Part shown: positions 46,324-58,856 of the stretch, piece after piece
Position numbering within the stretch: the stretch's first letter is position 1
How the letters are laid out: each line of letters starts with the position of its first letter
Assembly (NCBI GenBank): GCA_963678675.1
Contig: OY783193.1
Coordinates: forward strand, 4,967,501-5,031,500
Direction of reading: 5' to 3'
Source: Xiphydria camelus
Lineage: Eukaryota > Arthropoda > Insecta > Hymenoptera > Xiphydriidae
Length of the DNA: 64,000 bases
The notes under the pieces: model-generated
Told to the model about the DNA's origin: nothing
Seen by the model: the letters and a program-made list of their open reading frames with translations, nothing else
The model's database searches: none
Made by a program: the position numbers and the translations under genes

Positions 46324-46849
46324 TTAACCCTTCGTAGTCACACGTTTGTACAGTTCTACGATGGTTACACATGGATCAAATAGATCCAACCGATTTTTAA
46401 ATGATAGTCACACAAACACAACATCCGTTCAATCTGTACCGACAAATTATGAAACATTCTTCGAAGATTGTAAAATATCTAATCACCGTACCTACGAAAG
46501 AATGAAATGATGATACATTTAAAAATGATCGTGAATATTTAGGTGCGTGAAAAATGAGTTGCTTCACTAAAAATTTCATAATTTCTTTATTTTTAGTTTT
46601 CTTAATAAAGTGAGATGATTCTCATAAGATATGGCACTTTGAAGCAATGGATAGTTAGTTCTATAGTGCACGTTTGAAAAACGATTTTTTCAGGAGTTCG
46701 AAGATGGTTTGTAGTACGAGCTTCAAGAAGAATCTACTTATTCCGAGATATGGCGTGGGTCTAGTTATGATTGTAAAAAAAAAGAAGTATAGCCCGCTTC
46801 AAAATTGAAGCCTGGGTCAAATGGATCCTTGGTGACCACAGAGGGTTAA
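46324..46849. mobile_element. piggyBac-type MITE with TTAA target duplication
   Basis: TTAA at 46324-46327 and 46846-46849 flank CCCTTCGTAGTCACAC at the left and GGTGACCACAGAGGG at the right, imperfect inverted ends (CCCTYYGTRGTCAC). 'acacatggatcaaatagatcca' and 'ctgggtcaaatggatcct' are subterminal inverted motifs. Related to 37069-37560 and 24893. Confidence 0.85.
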
Positions 46850-47096
46850 GAAAAATGCGAAATATTATTAAATCTTTACTGGAAATTAAGATAAATACGC
46901 GTTCCATAAAATCAAAAGTATAATTTCGTAAATTTAAGGTACACTCGTATACCATCGCGTCTAAAAATGAAGGAAACTTTTAACATTGCAGTTTTTCCTC
47001 TGGCGGGCCAGGTGCGGCAAATAACGCAACAAGCGAAAGAGAGACATCCCTTCTCTCCAACAACTATATTTCGCTATTTCTCGAGTCTGCAACTCT

Positions 47097-47151
<55 letters not shown>

Positions 47152-47721
47152 CCGTACTTATATCTGTACGCAGGCAATGGCTATGACACCTCTCCGCTCG
47201 AGACGCCGTTAATTAGCGTGAAAATAATTTCCCGGTCGTTAAATACGCTCTGCTCAGCGCGGGCGCAAATGAGGTGCGCTCGCGTGATTGTTCTCGCCGA
47301 AAACAATGGATCGTCGTTATACCCGACGACGTATACTTGACCGAGCGTGGCGAAGTGGTTCCAACTGCCCTTTAGCGGCGCTCCTTCGAGGAAACGCGGA
47401 CCGGTCGATATACCGTCGAATTTCTTTCTTCGCGAAGCGATTGCGCGAATTCTCGTAATAACGAGCGTCTCGAAGATTCTCACTTTATGACAGAGCGGTT
47501 CTGCGAAAGGCATCTTCGAAGAAGGAGATTTTTAACGTCTATCGTGGCAATGATCTGCGTACAGTCGGCTCAACCGATTCGCTTCTTCCCCTGCGGCCGC
47601 GCTTCCCCCACTCTTCAGCTGAACCGTGCAGGTAGAGTGGAGCGGTGAGCGGTTCGGCTGGAGAGTGGGAGAACCACAACCGGTGGAGAAAAAGCGGTTG
47701 AGTTGCGAAAGGAAAAGTAGA
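46850..47721. other. No gene seen; contains long (GA)n
   Basis: A (GA)n run lies at 47104-47150. GC-rich DNA follows; an antisense 110-codon frame (47181-47513) lacks domains. Confidence 0.45.
47104..47150 (+). repeat. (GA)n microsatellite
   Basis: About 47 bp of uninterrupted GA, the longest perfect dinucleotide run of the window. Confidence 0.95.
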
Positions 47722-47960
47722 TTGTTGCAATTACAAAATTTGTGGTAAGTTGTGGGATAGGATTAATTTATTGTTACGATAACTACAATTTTAGTAAAAA
47801 CTATAGTACAACTTGTAGAAGTTGCAAGCATTGCTCCTGTTACCATAATCAGAACTTCACTGTTTAGAAGAACTATTATGGAATCATGGTTGACGCCAAA
47901 ATAAACCATGATTTCTAGTTAAATTATGGTTCTCCCTTAGCCAAATTTTTCTCTGAGTGT
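47722..47960 (+). mobile_element. Truncated family B MITE joined to another MITE right end
   Basis: The first 115 bp ('ggtaagttgtgggataggattaa', 'ttgttacgataactacaatt', 'aacttgtagaagttgcaagc') are family B. After about 47835 the sequence changes to 'ttaccataatcagaactt...aaccatgatttctagttaaattatgg' and ends AAATTTTTCTCTGAGTGT, the common MITE terminus. Either one element interrupted the other, or this is a recombinant. Confidence 0.6.
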
Positions 47961-50228
47961 GTGTACATATGTATAGTCAAGCAGTTTGTTAACCAGTAGA
48001 CCCGGGTCACACGAGCGCATAATCTCGCGTGCAGAGAAGTTCATCTTTCGCGAGAAGGCTGACAGCGGCGATGCTGGATACCGGTACAAAACGCGGGTAC
48101 TTAGGTCCAATTCCGGCACGCTACAGTGCCACCAGTAAACACAGAGTACCGCAATAATTCCGCGTCGCTGCATATGGAGGGCCGTGACTACGAAAGCCGG
48201 AGGGTAATTCGAATAGTTAATAGTTAGGTTCGTTAGTTCTCCGCCATTTGGAATAGAACGTCACTACTGGCGGCGCGCAGCCAGCAGTACCCACCTATAC
48301 GCCGATTCCCACGCGTCGCGAATCATCGCCATCACGGCTTCGCGTCGGACGTCGCACTCGTCTCGCGTGCTTATAAATCTTGCACGTTGGCTCGGGTCAA
48401 CGGCTACATCCGGCCGACGTAAATCGACTCGGAATGCAGGTGTCCTCCTTCGCTTACGCTTCCCTCTCCCGGCGACCGAGTGGCGGGAGGGGGAAGACGT
48501 GGCGCGAATCCACGATCCTTTCTCCCGCGTGTGACACCCGTGTCTCCCCGTCCCGGGCGCGCGGAGAGAAACGTGACGCGCGACGACGGCGAAGGTGGGG
48601 GAAGGGACGAGAAATATCCAACCCCGTCTCGCGCGCGCGATCGATTCCATCGGCTATACATACTGGCGGACGAAACGGCGAATTTTGTCTCGCAACCTGG
48701 CGGGGCACGGCACGTCGTCCGCGCGCCAGGACAATCTATCGCGGCGGAAAAGCCGGAGGAAGGGTCCTCGCGAAAGCGATATACGTCTATATACGTAGGT
48801 AGGTAGACTCGCTGTTCCCGGCGCGACAGCTCTCCGGCGGCGGTATATAAGGTAAACACATAAGGATGGAATTCTATCTGGAAGCGGGGGAACTACGTGT
48901 AAATATCGCGATCCACTGCACGGGACATTCGAGGCGTCGACCCTGCGAGGATCCTTCTAACAAAGTCATCCCTGCGGAGAACGGGGAGATTTCCGGTGTT
49001 GAATGGCCTCTCGAGATTCGTCGCGTGGAGCGGTGTATTTGTAGATATATCGCGGGGGGGTTGTTGCCAGGTGTAAAGTGCGCTGGCCGTGATGATGCAT
49101 CGGCGCATCCGCCCTGCACTCTTGCGTTTCTTTCTCACGCGGATACAGTGTGAATTTTTTGTTACGACAGCAAAAAGTTCTCAGCAAACCCACAGTTATC
49201 ATTAAGACTGCAAAATCGTTTCTTCTCGTGCATTTACGAATTTCTGTCATCCAGGGAAAAACTTTTCTCTCGCGCATATTACGCGCTATCGCCAGCATTA
49301 AAATGCAAACGAACGTTACCGCAGACGCGTAACGTCCGATATAATCGTCGTGCCTCCGAACTTTCCGAGAGCAAGATCTCGAGTACCGTATAAATTACCG
49401 ACATCCCGCGAGGTGACCCGAAGTCTCTCTTGCCGCCTCTGTTACCTAACTTCATCCGCGTCGCGACGACGCGGCCGCGAGAGACCCAAAGACGGAACTT
49501 TATCCGCGAGGAAATACCAATAATGCGGGAGCCGAGAAGCTCTCGAAGTCACACCGGATCGAAGACTCGTTAATTTCACGACTGAAACCTGATATTCCGT
49601 TCGAACAAAGGCCAAGTCCTCGGGTGGTTCGCGCGCGCAAAGATCCTCGCGACAACGCGTTCCGCCGTGGGAGGGTCGATGAGTGATCGAGGAACGGAAG
49701 TGGGAAGGTGGAAAGAGGTGGGTGTGGAAAGAGGAGACGAAGTCCCTTCCGGGGGATAGCACTCGCCCGTACCGCGAACGGCGCCCCGTGGGTCGGTCCC
49801 TCGTCGACTCGGTCGCATTAAAAAGCTCCGGAATTAAATTCAATCGGACTGGCTAAATGGAAGCACGTTCGGCTTGTAAATTAAGCTCCGCGCGTAGCTC
49901 GTTAATGGCGGCCGAGGTGAATTGCGAGTTCCCTCCTCCGATAAGGCGCCACGTGTCGCCGAAGATGACGGCGAGTACAATGCGCTCCAAAGTTTTCTTT
50001 TATTCCGTTTTTTCCCGGCCAGGTCGCAAGGTCAAATCGGGTCGAACTTGAGTGAACATTATGGCGGCTGTTAATTTCTTCCTTCGATTTTACTCGTTCC
50101 ATACCAGGGGAAGTAGGGGTATAAAAGAATACTTACGATGAAAAGTAGTCCAGACAATCAAGTGAATTATTTTTTTATGCAAAATTGAAACATAGACGGT
50201 CTTTATATTGCCTGTAATTAGACTGTAT
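47961..50228. other. No gene seen; large CpG-rich block
   Basis: 48240-49840 is one of the richest CpG regions. ORFs up to 151 codons cross on both strands, with arginine/serine/proline-rich translations and no motifs. A fragmentary family H right end is at about 49180-49234. ggtatataagg at 48842 could be a TATA box but nothing supports a transcript. Confidence 0.45.
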
Positions 50229-50400
50229 CATATCAGGCTAAATTTAATCGCTAGGAAAGGAACTTCAATTGCTATTATCTCATTATTCATAACTCTTCGC
50301 CTACATCGACGTGAAACTTTGTTATAAATAAAAATGTAATCCTTTTAAAAAAGATAATGAGATAATAGTGATTTGAGTTTTTTCCTGGCGAGTAAGTTTA
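50229..50400. mobile_element. MITE, family C, slightly truncated
   Basis: Left 'catatcaggctaaatttaatcgc...attatctcattattcata' and right 'gataatgagataatagtgattt...cctggcgagtaagttta' are inverted repeats. Collinear with 54715-54920. Confidence 0.75.
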
Positions 50401-51240
50401 TATAAGAGAATAACTCGAAATTCTTAATAATCTTTAAGCAAATGGGGGAACTACGAAAAATGGTAAATTTCCCTTTTTAAAGAGAAATGCTGCGGGGAAA
50501 ATGAAGAAAGATCGTGTTACGTCTGATTTGACAAGCAGTGAGAGCAAATCGACCGGTACCATAAAAAAGCACGTATCTCTTTATTATTATTGTAAAACAT
50601 CGTAACTCGTTACTATGTAAGAAAACGTCGCAAGTCACGTCGATAACAGCAAAAACTTACGATGTTTCTAACGATGTTACTCAATGCCAGTGAGAAGATA
50701 CGAGTTTTTCTTTGATACCGGTCGAAATATATGTATGCACATCTTCATCGTCATCTTCGTCTATTTTGGCACATGACTTATGTGTCCAACCATGACGAGC
50801 TAAAGGAAACACAGCCTTCACTTGACTTGGAATGTAAATAATTGCAATAAATAGCACTATCATTGTTGTGACTGCGAAGCAATTATGACGCGTAATGACA
50901 CATCCATTACCGATGATCCGTGCGGGGAGACTTAATGACGATCGAATGCCGCCCTTAGTCTCAAAATTTAGTCGAATCAAACAATTTTTTTTCTCACTAC
51001 AGTTAACGCTATTTTTCCACTATACTTCCAACACTTTTATCGAAAAAGGCAAACTCGAATTGATTTAACAAAGCAGTGAAGTTGAACTGATTTACGTCTA
51101 CCAACGAAAGGAGTTTTATGAATGAAACGAAAAAATTTAGTCATTCAAAATATATACAGTCCAACCAAACACACGATGGTTAGTTTATCGGAATTTAACC
51201 TTCGACCCAAACAATTTGGTTGGAACAACTAAAATTTTTC
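50401..51240. other. No gene seen
   Basis: AT-rich. 51140-51235 contains 'ccaaccaaacacacgatggttag' and 'tttggttggaacaactaaaatttttc', which resemble decayed family A-type subrepeats. Confidence 0.35.
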
Positions 51241-51530
51241 CCACACAAAGATACATTTTATAGATTGTACGGCAATCCCAGTAATTTATCAATACATATA
51301 AGAATACATTTCCATTTGGTTCAGCAATACTTATTTCTATTTTACCTAAACAAATAGCTATTTCCACTATACGTATAGTCATTTCAGCAATGCACGTTGC
51401 TCTCGTCACATTTGATATTGCTATATTACCTATACTGTCTAGTTACTTTGTCAGTTAGCCTTAAAGTATATCCATCAGAGCTATACTACAATAATTCCTG
51501 CACGACCTAAACATTTCTCTTGATGCTGCA
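51241..51530 (-). mobile_element. MITE, family F, reverse copy
   Basis: The reverse complement carries 'tacactgcagcatc', 'agagaaatgtttaggtcgtgc', 'actttaaggctaactga', 'aactagacagtatagg' and 'gataaattactgggattgccg', in the same order as 23321-23590. Left and right termini are partly decayed. Confidence 0.7.
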
Positions 51531-53816
51531 GTGTACTAGTTATCTACACGTATTTATTTCCCGCTTTGCTCCGAATTTCGTTTTGCCCCTACCTCCTCTA
51601 CCCTTCTGCGCGATCCAAGAGGATGCAAAAAATATTTCAGACGCGATCGCTTCGAGCGTTTTCACGCACGTTGCAGGAGTGTCGAGTTTTCGTGTGCGGC
51701 GCGCGAGCGGATGCGGAATTAGGAGATTGGCCGCGAGAAGAGGGTGTGGATCGGTCGGATGTTGCGGAGTCGGAGCAGATAGCGTTGCATATTTCATGGC
51801 GCCTTGTAACGTATAACGTAAACCCCGCATGGGAAATCCTAACATGGCCGCCGTGTGTGTGTGTGTGGCAAGTTCCGGCCACTTCTCCTCTTCCTCCTTC
51901 TCATTCGCGCTCACGCCCGGGATGATGGAAATTTTTAATTTCACTGGACGCGGTCGCGCGTCATCGCGGTTCGTTTTTTCGTCCGCGCGTTAGCGTTTCG
52001 GCGAGATTAAGGGGATTGTGTAATTACAAAAGTGGTTCGAAATCACGGATAATACAGGCTCTATTTTTAATGCGTACGGATTGAGGGCTTATACCAATAT
52101 TACAGATTGGCCATACATAATTGGATGAAAAAGAATTGGAAAGTAATATCGATCAAAGGGGGGATCCACGAACCGGCGTAAATCCATTTTCGACTCGCTC
52201 CGGAGAAAGCTTTCACGATAACGGGCCATTCGAAAATTGACTTACGCCCATCGCGACTCCATCCATTTCCTTAATTACACCGGAATTGCGTTAAAGTTTC
52301 GGCTCGTTACGTATTGCAGCCCGCGTATATACACCTGTATGCGTTAATTTAATTAATCCGCTGCACGATATTCCAACCAACCCCAACGCCTGCTCGTTAC
52401 ACGAAACGACGTAGCGCATGCCGCGCGTTCTTTCGACGGCAGCCCAGTGAAAAGCTCCCCAAAAGATCGCGTTAGCACATCGGGGATCAAAAGGTACCTA
52501 CAATTCCCGGGCACCTCCTGACCCCTTTACGAAACCCGCGCGCATTCGCCACCCCCGCGACTGGATTAACGCGAGCCGTTATTCGCGACATTCGAATTTA
52601 TCCCGTTCGCGCACTACTCGACGGGGAAGCGCGGCGTCCCCGGGGAGGGAAACTCCCGACAAAGGGTCGAGAGGGGTGGCTGAAAAGGGGAGAGAGGATC
52701 GTTGACACGCGCGATAACTAAATTGGCGCGTGTTTATTGGCGCGATGCAATTAACGTCGTCCAGAACGAGCTCGGATGATCTAATGAGCTGCAACGCCCA
52801 GAGGAACGTCGCATCGCGCCTGCATGCCGTGCAGCGACCCGTGAACTCGCGTAGGGATACACCTATGCGCGCGCGTCTATTCTTCGGTGTAGCTCTCGGC
52901 GGCGCGCGCGGCACGGTGCCTCCACTCCACTCCTTCCTCGCGCTAAATCCACTCGGTGAGCTCTCGCAAGAGCGGATGCGCGCGTGCAGCGACTCCGGTA
53001 ACAGATAAGGATGGAGTCTATAAATTAATTAGTCTAAGTCGCTGAGACCGAGTGAACTCCACTCCGGTAGGCGCGACGGGGCGCTATCTAAATCTACATT
53101 AAGGCGCCCCCGTCTGCCCGACCGGTGTACTAGTAGAAATTTACAAGGAGTCGCGCGAGAGAAAGAGAGAGGGGGAGAGAGAGAGGGAGAGGGAGGGAAA
53201 GAGTTTACCCGTGAAAGAACGTCAGGCGAACCGGCTGCTCCGTCTTGCAGTCCGGGTCGTTAAAGGGCATCGTTAAATCGCGAAACTTTTAAACCCTCCT
53301 CTCGAGAGGGTTTTCGAAAGAGGAACGTCGCTTAGACGGGATTTACGGAGCGGCGAAATGGGCGCTGAACGCGCCCGACGAAATTCTTTTCACGCTTGGA
53401 TCCGTCGAAATTAAGGGGAGATTATATTCGCGTAAAAGGCGTGCCAGTGCTTTGCGAGAGTGTCCCGATCGTATTTATATCGGCGGGGGGGAGTTGCTTT
53501 GGCGGTAACTTAAATGAGATTTTTTTTCGAACACGATCGCCGATAAACTCGTCGGGGGGGTGACGGATTTACGGCGGTTACATTTAGCGAGAAATACGGT
53601 CGTTGTATTTCAATTATTGTTACAGGACTGGCAGCTTGATCGAAATGTATAGAATTAAATCTACAATAAAAGAGTATAACTGGAAGTGCTCTATATACGC
53701 TGAGAAAATAAAGGTTATTTCAAAATGTACACTCTTGTGCAAATTAAGGAAATGAAAATATTTTTACTTCATATATATATATATATATTGTGCTGTCCGT
53801 TTCTCGTTACTGTGCA
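51531..53816. other. No gene seen; CpG-rich with GA-rich tract
   Basis: 51600-51990 and 52380-53480 are GC-rich with overlapping frames up to 134 codons lacking domains. A GA-rich tract spans about 53155-53205 and an (AT)n run 53771-53788. Confidence 0.4.
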
Positions 53817-54119
53817 TACACGGATATAAAGGATTAGTAATTTTTACAATTAATTCTAGTAACAGGACTCCTCGAGATGAAATATTGCAGTTTTTAATGG
53901 ACACAGCGTACTTTTTACAGTTCATTGCAGTGTCAATCCGTAAACACCTGACAAACATTAACGGGAGATTGGTAAATTTTACCGTATAAACTGATGTTTA
54001 TACTATTACGAACTGTAAAAAGTACGCTGTGGTCTATCAAAAACTTCAATGTTCATTTCGAGGAGCCTTGTTACTGGAATAACTGTAAAAATTCATGTGG
54101 GTTTTCCCATGATGTGTAA
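53817..54119 (-). mobile_element. MITE, family G, reverse copy
   Basis: It starts TACACGGATATAAAGG with 'attagtaatttttacaatt' and ends 'aaattcatgtgggttttcc', CATGATGTGTAA, with TA at both edges. It is collinear with the reverse complement of 31920-32231 ('taacaggactcctcgag', 'gtaaattttaccgtataaactg'). Confidence 0.85.
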
Positions 54120-54714
54120 GTAATCCATTCATCTTGTTAATACTTTCTTTATTTGATAACAAAATAGGGGCTTTTTTTCGGTAATTTTTGTAGAAAGAAT
54201 TTTAATTAAATCCCAATTCATAGATCACGTGGCCCTTCGCAGATTGGATTGAAACGTATCACGAATTTACTAGTTCCCCGTACCTTGCACCACCCACGAT
54301 CGTTACTACCCGATAGGTTTACCTCCTGGAGCAATCGTTCGACGATGTAGTGTCACGTTACGATCGCTTTTAGATTTATATCCGAGGCGCGGCTTTACTT
54401 TATGAACACCTGCTGGGCCGTACTCTCGGGCCACTCGCGTCGACCGTATCGTAAATAACCTTTAATATTCCAGTAAATAGGGAATTTTCCGCCACTGCCA
54501 CAGTTCGCACTGGACGATACGAGCATTGCAAGTTTATAAGTGCGCGCGGCGCTATACATTCGTCCCGCATTGTCGAAGAAAACTGCGGGTGACGCTTATA
54601 AATAGCGAATGTATAAAAAAAGTTATATTCGGATTATAAAAAGTGAAATAGCGTGGTCTTACACGACCTGCTTTTAATGCATCGACGTCGAATGCAAATT
54701 AATACCACATGAGG
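54120..54714. other. No gene seen
   Basis: Unique DNA of mixed composition. No repeat family or ORF of interest. Confidence 0.4.
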
Positions 54715-54920
54715 CTAAACTTACTCGCCGGGGAAGAGAACTCGATCATTATTATCTCATTATTTATGAACTTTTGGCCTATATCGATGTAAGACTTTAT
54801 TGCAGATAAAATGTAATTTTCAAAAAAGTGTTATACAAATATAAGCCAAGAAGCTCATAGATAATGAAATAATAGTGATTCGAGTTTTTTTTCCTGGCGA
54901 GTAAGTTTAGCTTTATGTGG
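54715..54920. mobile_element. MITE, family C, complete, TA-flanked
   Basis: CCACATGAGGCTAAACTTAC, then 'tcgccggggaagagaactcga', pairs with 'tcgagttttttttcctggcga', GTAAGTTTAGCTTTATGTGG. TA flanks both sides (54713-54714 and 54921-54922), suggesting a Tc1/mariner-like TA target. The interior has 'attatctcattatttatgaacttttggc' and 'gctcatagataatgaaataatag'. Other copies: 21655, 28780, 50229. Confidence 0.88.
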
Positions 54921-56989
54921 TAGATAGTTGGGGTGGTCCACATGCTAAAAAATCACTTTCCTCGCGTTCTGCTTTACAAATACTTATATTTTTTAAGAAA
55001 ATTTATTTTCCCAATGATAATAAATGACGAATCACATCGCATTTGTTTTTCTTCAGTTTATTTATCCTTCAAGCTCTATAATTCTTGCAGTATATATATA
55101 AATATATCACGTCAATCTTAGCATACGTCTATGTATCAATGGTTGCATGACTGAAAGGGTAAATAAATAAGTACGTTTTTGGTCCGCTATTTGTTTTTGT
55201 TTTTTAAAGCTGTCGCGTAAAGATATTGCCCCTTCGATTATGCGACCATTAATACATAGACATATGTTAAGGTCCACTTTATATATGAGCACTGATCCTT
55301 GACTACTTCACATTTCTAATTTATATCTATTTCACTTTTTTTTCTTCTTTTACTGCCCTGGATTAATTATAAGCGGCATATACCGCCTCATTATTAAAAT
55401 ATCAATAATTGGTTTTAAACTACCAACGGTTACCTCGATTCATCTCGCTCAACTTCCCGTAACTCCGATATCATGCTCAAATAACAATCACCTAAAAGGC
55501 GAGTAATTACATCTCCATTGTTAATAAACCGGATAATGAAGTTCTATCTGTATCATTTTCGCTATCATATCGACGAATCGGTATCGAATGCAAATCAATT
55601 AGCATCGAGGGTGATTCGCGCTTTTACATCGTTTTCGTTACAATGCATTTCACGAGTATTTGCAAATATATATCTACTTTATAATGCAAAAATTCATTTT
55701 CCCAATAACGAGAAATATCGAGTCGCGCCACTTGCATCCCCGTAACTTCGTCTATCGTGTTCGTACGTTGATCGTGTCATAAATAACGGTTAGGAATATC
55801 CACACGGTAAATACTCGATTTTCCAAAACTCCAACCGCTCTAACTAAAAGTAACGAGGATCGCGTCGGGTACGCGGGATCGTTTCAGTCCCGCAATATGT
55901 CGAAGAAAACTTTGAAACGAATATTTGGGAGGTGGTGCAACGATGTAACTGGTAGAAATTGGTTTACCGCTTTAAACCACAGTGATCAACGGTCGACTCC
56001 TGGTAGTTTATATTTTCACTGTATTCTACGGAGTGGCTCATCGTGTATTACGAAAGTATCGGCCAGACGAACAAAAAAAATGTTTAAACGCATGGTATGA
56101 AAAATTCATTACGCGGTGCATCGTATCTTCTTCCTCGATGTCATGGAACCTTTTTTTCGTGAATTTTGTTTACTGACGTAAAAGTGAAACGTGAGTAATG
56201 GATCCTTGTGTGTATAAATGTCATACGAAGTTGAATAATGCAGACCATTGAAAACAACTCTTCATGTTATATTTATGGGTAGTTAGATACCCGGGAAAAA
56301 ACGGTCATATATTAGAATTTTTATCTGTGGTGCTTACAGTCCATTTTTCCAATAATATGCTATTCCTTCCTCTTTTTACAAAAAAAAATAAGGCTAAGTA
56401 AGCTTACGTATAGAATCCCACTAACCCCTCTATGAATACATCTATCTGACCTCTGTAATCTATAGAGGTTCATCCGCGATACGAGGTTTCGCTAGGAATA
56501 AATTTAAATATCGCGCGGGATCCTTTGATATGTTAATACTTCAGCTGCATACGCGGTTCTCGTATGAAGGCTCTGAAATTCTTTGATAATGATTCCTTTT
56601 TCTTCGCGTATCCATTGGATACGTCTACATCTAAATGCGAAGTTCGATTTATGTTTGCACACTAAAGAAAGACGTTCTATTCACACGAATTCAAATATTT
56701 ATAACGGATAGAAACCAATACTTGGAGTTGAGGTACCAAATTGAAAGTCGAAACAAGTAGGGATATTTGTTGACAGCGCAAAGATCGCTGACTTTAATTG
56801 TGCTGTGTGGTTGAATTTACCAAACTTATTTTCCTCGTGTATCGTTTCACTGGTTCGCATACGTGTGTAAATAAGCTGAGAAGTAAAGGAGATTGATTCT
56901 TTACTTCTACTATAGTGATGCGAAGTTCTAAAAAGCAGTTGAATACTTACGAAACAATTTTATAATATATCGAAAGAATGTGATAAACA
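54921..56989. other. No gene seen; AT-rich unique DNA
   Basis: Low GC throughout. Short frames only (up to 75 codons). No repeat family recognised. Confidence 0.4.
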
Positions 56990-57192
56990 TACACTGGGAA
57001 AAAAAATTATTCGAGTCAATTAAACGTGTTTTTGAATAGTCCTAAGACCACATTTATTCGATTAGAATAATATATAGATTAAATTGAATAATATTTGGAT
57101 CGAATCGATATTCACTCGAATTGAATAAATATGCTCTTAGTACTACTCAAAAATACGATTATTTCGATCATGTAAATTTTTTTCTGAATGTA
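56990..57192 (+). mobile_element. MITE, family L
   Basis: It starts TACACTGGGAAAAAAAATTA and ends AAATTTTTTTCTGAATGTA, flanked by TA. The interior has 'gtttttgaatagtcctaaga', 'ttattcgattagaata', 'ttgaataatatttggatcga' and 'actactcaaaaatacg', shared with 58857-59108. Confidence 0.8.
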
Positions 57193-57869
57193 ACAATGTG
57201 ATCAATTGCTTTCTATACTGATTTTTTACTCTGCGTATTATACAAAAAATAATTCTACATATTTTTAACTGATTGTAATTGAATTTCACGAGACGCAGAA
57301 GATAGCTTTCAGATAGAATATCGATAGAATAGCCATTTTATCAAAGATACGCATATGCCCGCCTATTTTTCGGACTAAAATCAGGGTAAGTGAAATATTT
57401 TTCGATTTTAACCGCGAGAAAGCTTATAAATACTACATACGGATGCGAATCAATCGCGTGTGATTTACCTTCAAAATGTGACACGTCCAACGAATTTCCC
57501 CGTCATCCCATATAACGTTCCGGATTATTATTCAAAAGCGTCGCACTATATCGAACGATATTTAAAATGCTACAGAATTCTACATGATACACGACGAGAA
57601 CACTCGTTTAAGCGCGACGTCTAATCGACGACTGTTTGCCACGCCGAGATAATTTCGTCCGCGTCATTTACCGCAGCGAGAGACGCGGATCGTCGCCCCA
57701 GTTTTATTTGCACATGCCTATCTGTCTCTCCCTCTCGCCGCATCAGTTCTCCTCCCCGAATGAATTCCACGAGAATTTTTTTCACGGTCTGCTGAACTGA
57801 TATCGAGGTAATTTTTGATCGCGATATTTTTGCATACAAGTTTGTGAAGGTAGATAACTCCAGTAATTC
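57193..57869. other. No gene seen
   Basis: AT-rich unique DNA. A 97-codon antisense frame at 57621-57914 partly overlaps the following repeat and lacks domains. Confidence 0.4.
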
Positions 57870-58145
57870 GGTTTTAAAGCTTTTTTTTATCGCAGATTTG
57901 AAAAATTTGGACAAAATTATTTACCCCGCGTTTTTTCATTTTTCATTCTCGGCCCTATCTGAGCTCGTTTCGATGACATCACGATGTTCTAGAGAGAAAT
58001 ACATTTATATATAACTCAGCGAATAATTATTTGTTCGCATTTCTTCTTTTTCGTTGGATATTGAATATGTACGCAGATTACAAATTGTATTTAAAAATAT
58101 GAATACCTATATTTTTTATTTAAAGACCAAATTTTTTCCCAGACT
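57870..58145 (+). repeat. Dispersed repeat, family D
   Basis: 'ccccgcgttttttcatttttcattctcgg', 'gatgacatcacgatg', 'aactcagcgaataattatt', 'gatattgaatatgtacgcagattacaaattgtatttaaaaatatgaat' match 18950-19285. Confidence 0.7.
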
Positions 58146-58608
58146 TACCTTATCAGCGGCTTGAATGTTTATATCTAGGCCTAGTTACATGCATCGCGCT
58201 GCAGAAAGCAACGTTAATTAATGGTAAGCGCTGCAGAAACCCCACGCGAAGTATTCATTACGTGAGCCATAGTTTTTTGCGTGACACGCGTCGTCGACAT
58301 TGCGCGTCGCTCTTACGCCTATTTTATAAAAAAATTATATCGAATGCACATATCCCGCGCGAAATGCGTCGCGTCGATTAACGATTCCGGCTGTGTGTCT
58401 GTATAACGAGCGGCGTTGGGGAACAGGTTTATTGGATCGACTGAACGTCTCGCCTCCATTAAACGCTTTTTTTGCAGAACCTTTTTTTTTGCAGATACCT
58501 CGCGCCAATTTATCCTCCCCGGTGGCCCTCCCTCCTCTTCTTGGCACACTCGCCGGCCCAATAAATCTATGTGCACCTATAACACCTACCTATATGTTCT
58601 CATGTACC

Positions 58609-58855
58609 TACACTGAAAAAAATAACCTGGTCAATCTAACCAAATTCCTGGAGGTCATAAACAAACCGTTTGGTGAAATATGGATCCTCTCTCCATCTGT
58701 TCGGTTAAACTGACTATTTTCTGTTCAAAATAACTAGACATGTATAGAATAACTAAATATTTAGTTCAACTTACTAGTATTTTGGTTAAAATAACTTGTA
58801 TCGTTTAACCAGATGCGTTTTATCGTTTTAAAATGAAGTTATTTTTCTCAGCGTA
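58609..58855 (+). mobile_element. MITE, family A, complete
   Basis: It starts TACACTGAAAAAAATAACC and ends GTTATTTTTCTCAGCGTA, TA-flanked. Interior 'ctggaggtcataaacaaaccg', 'gaaatatggatcctctc', repeated 'ttagttcaacttactagtatt'. It is collinear with 4334-4597. Confidence 0.85.
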
Positions 58856-58856
58856 T

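Noticed and set aside
48842..48880. TATA-like ggtatataagg followed by an ATG
   Set aside because: The following 95-codon frame has no domain, and the motif is expected by chance in 64 kb.
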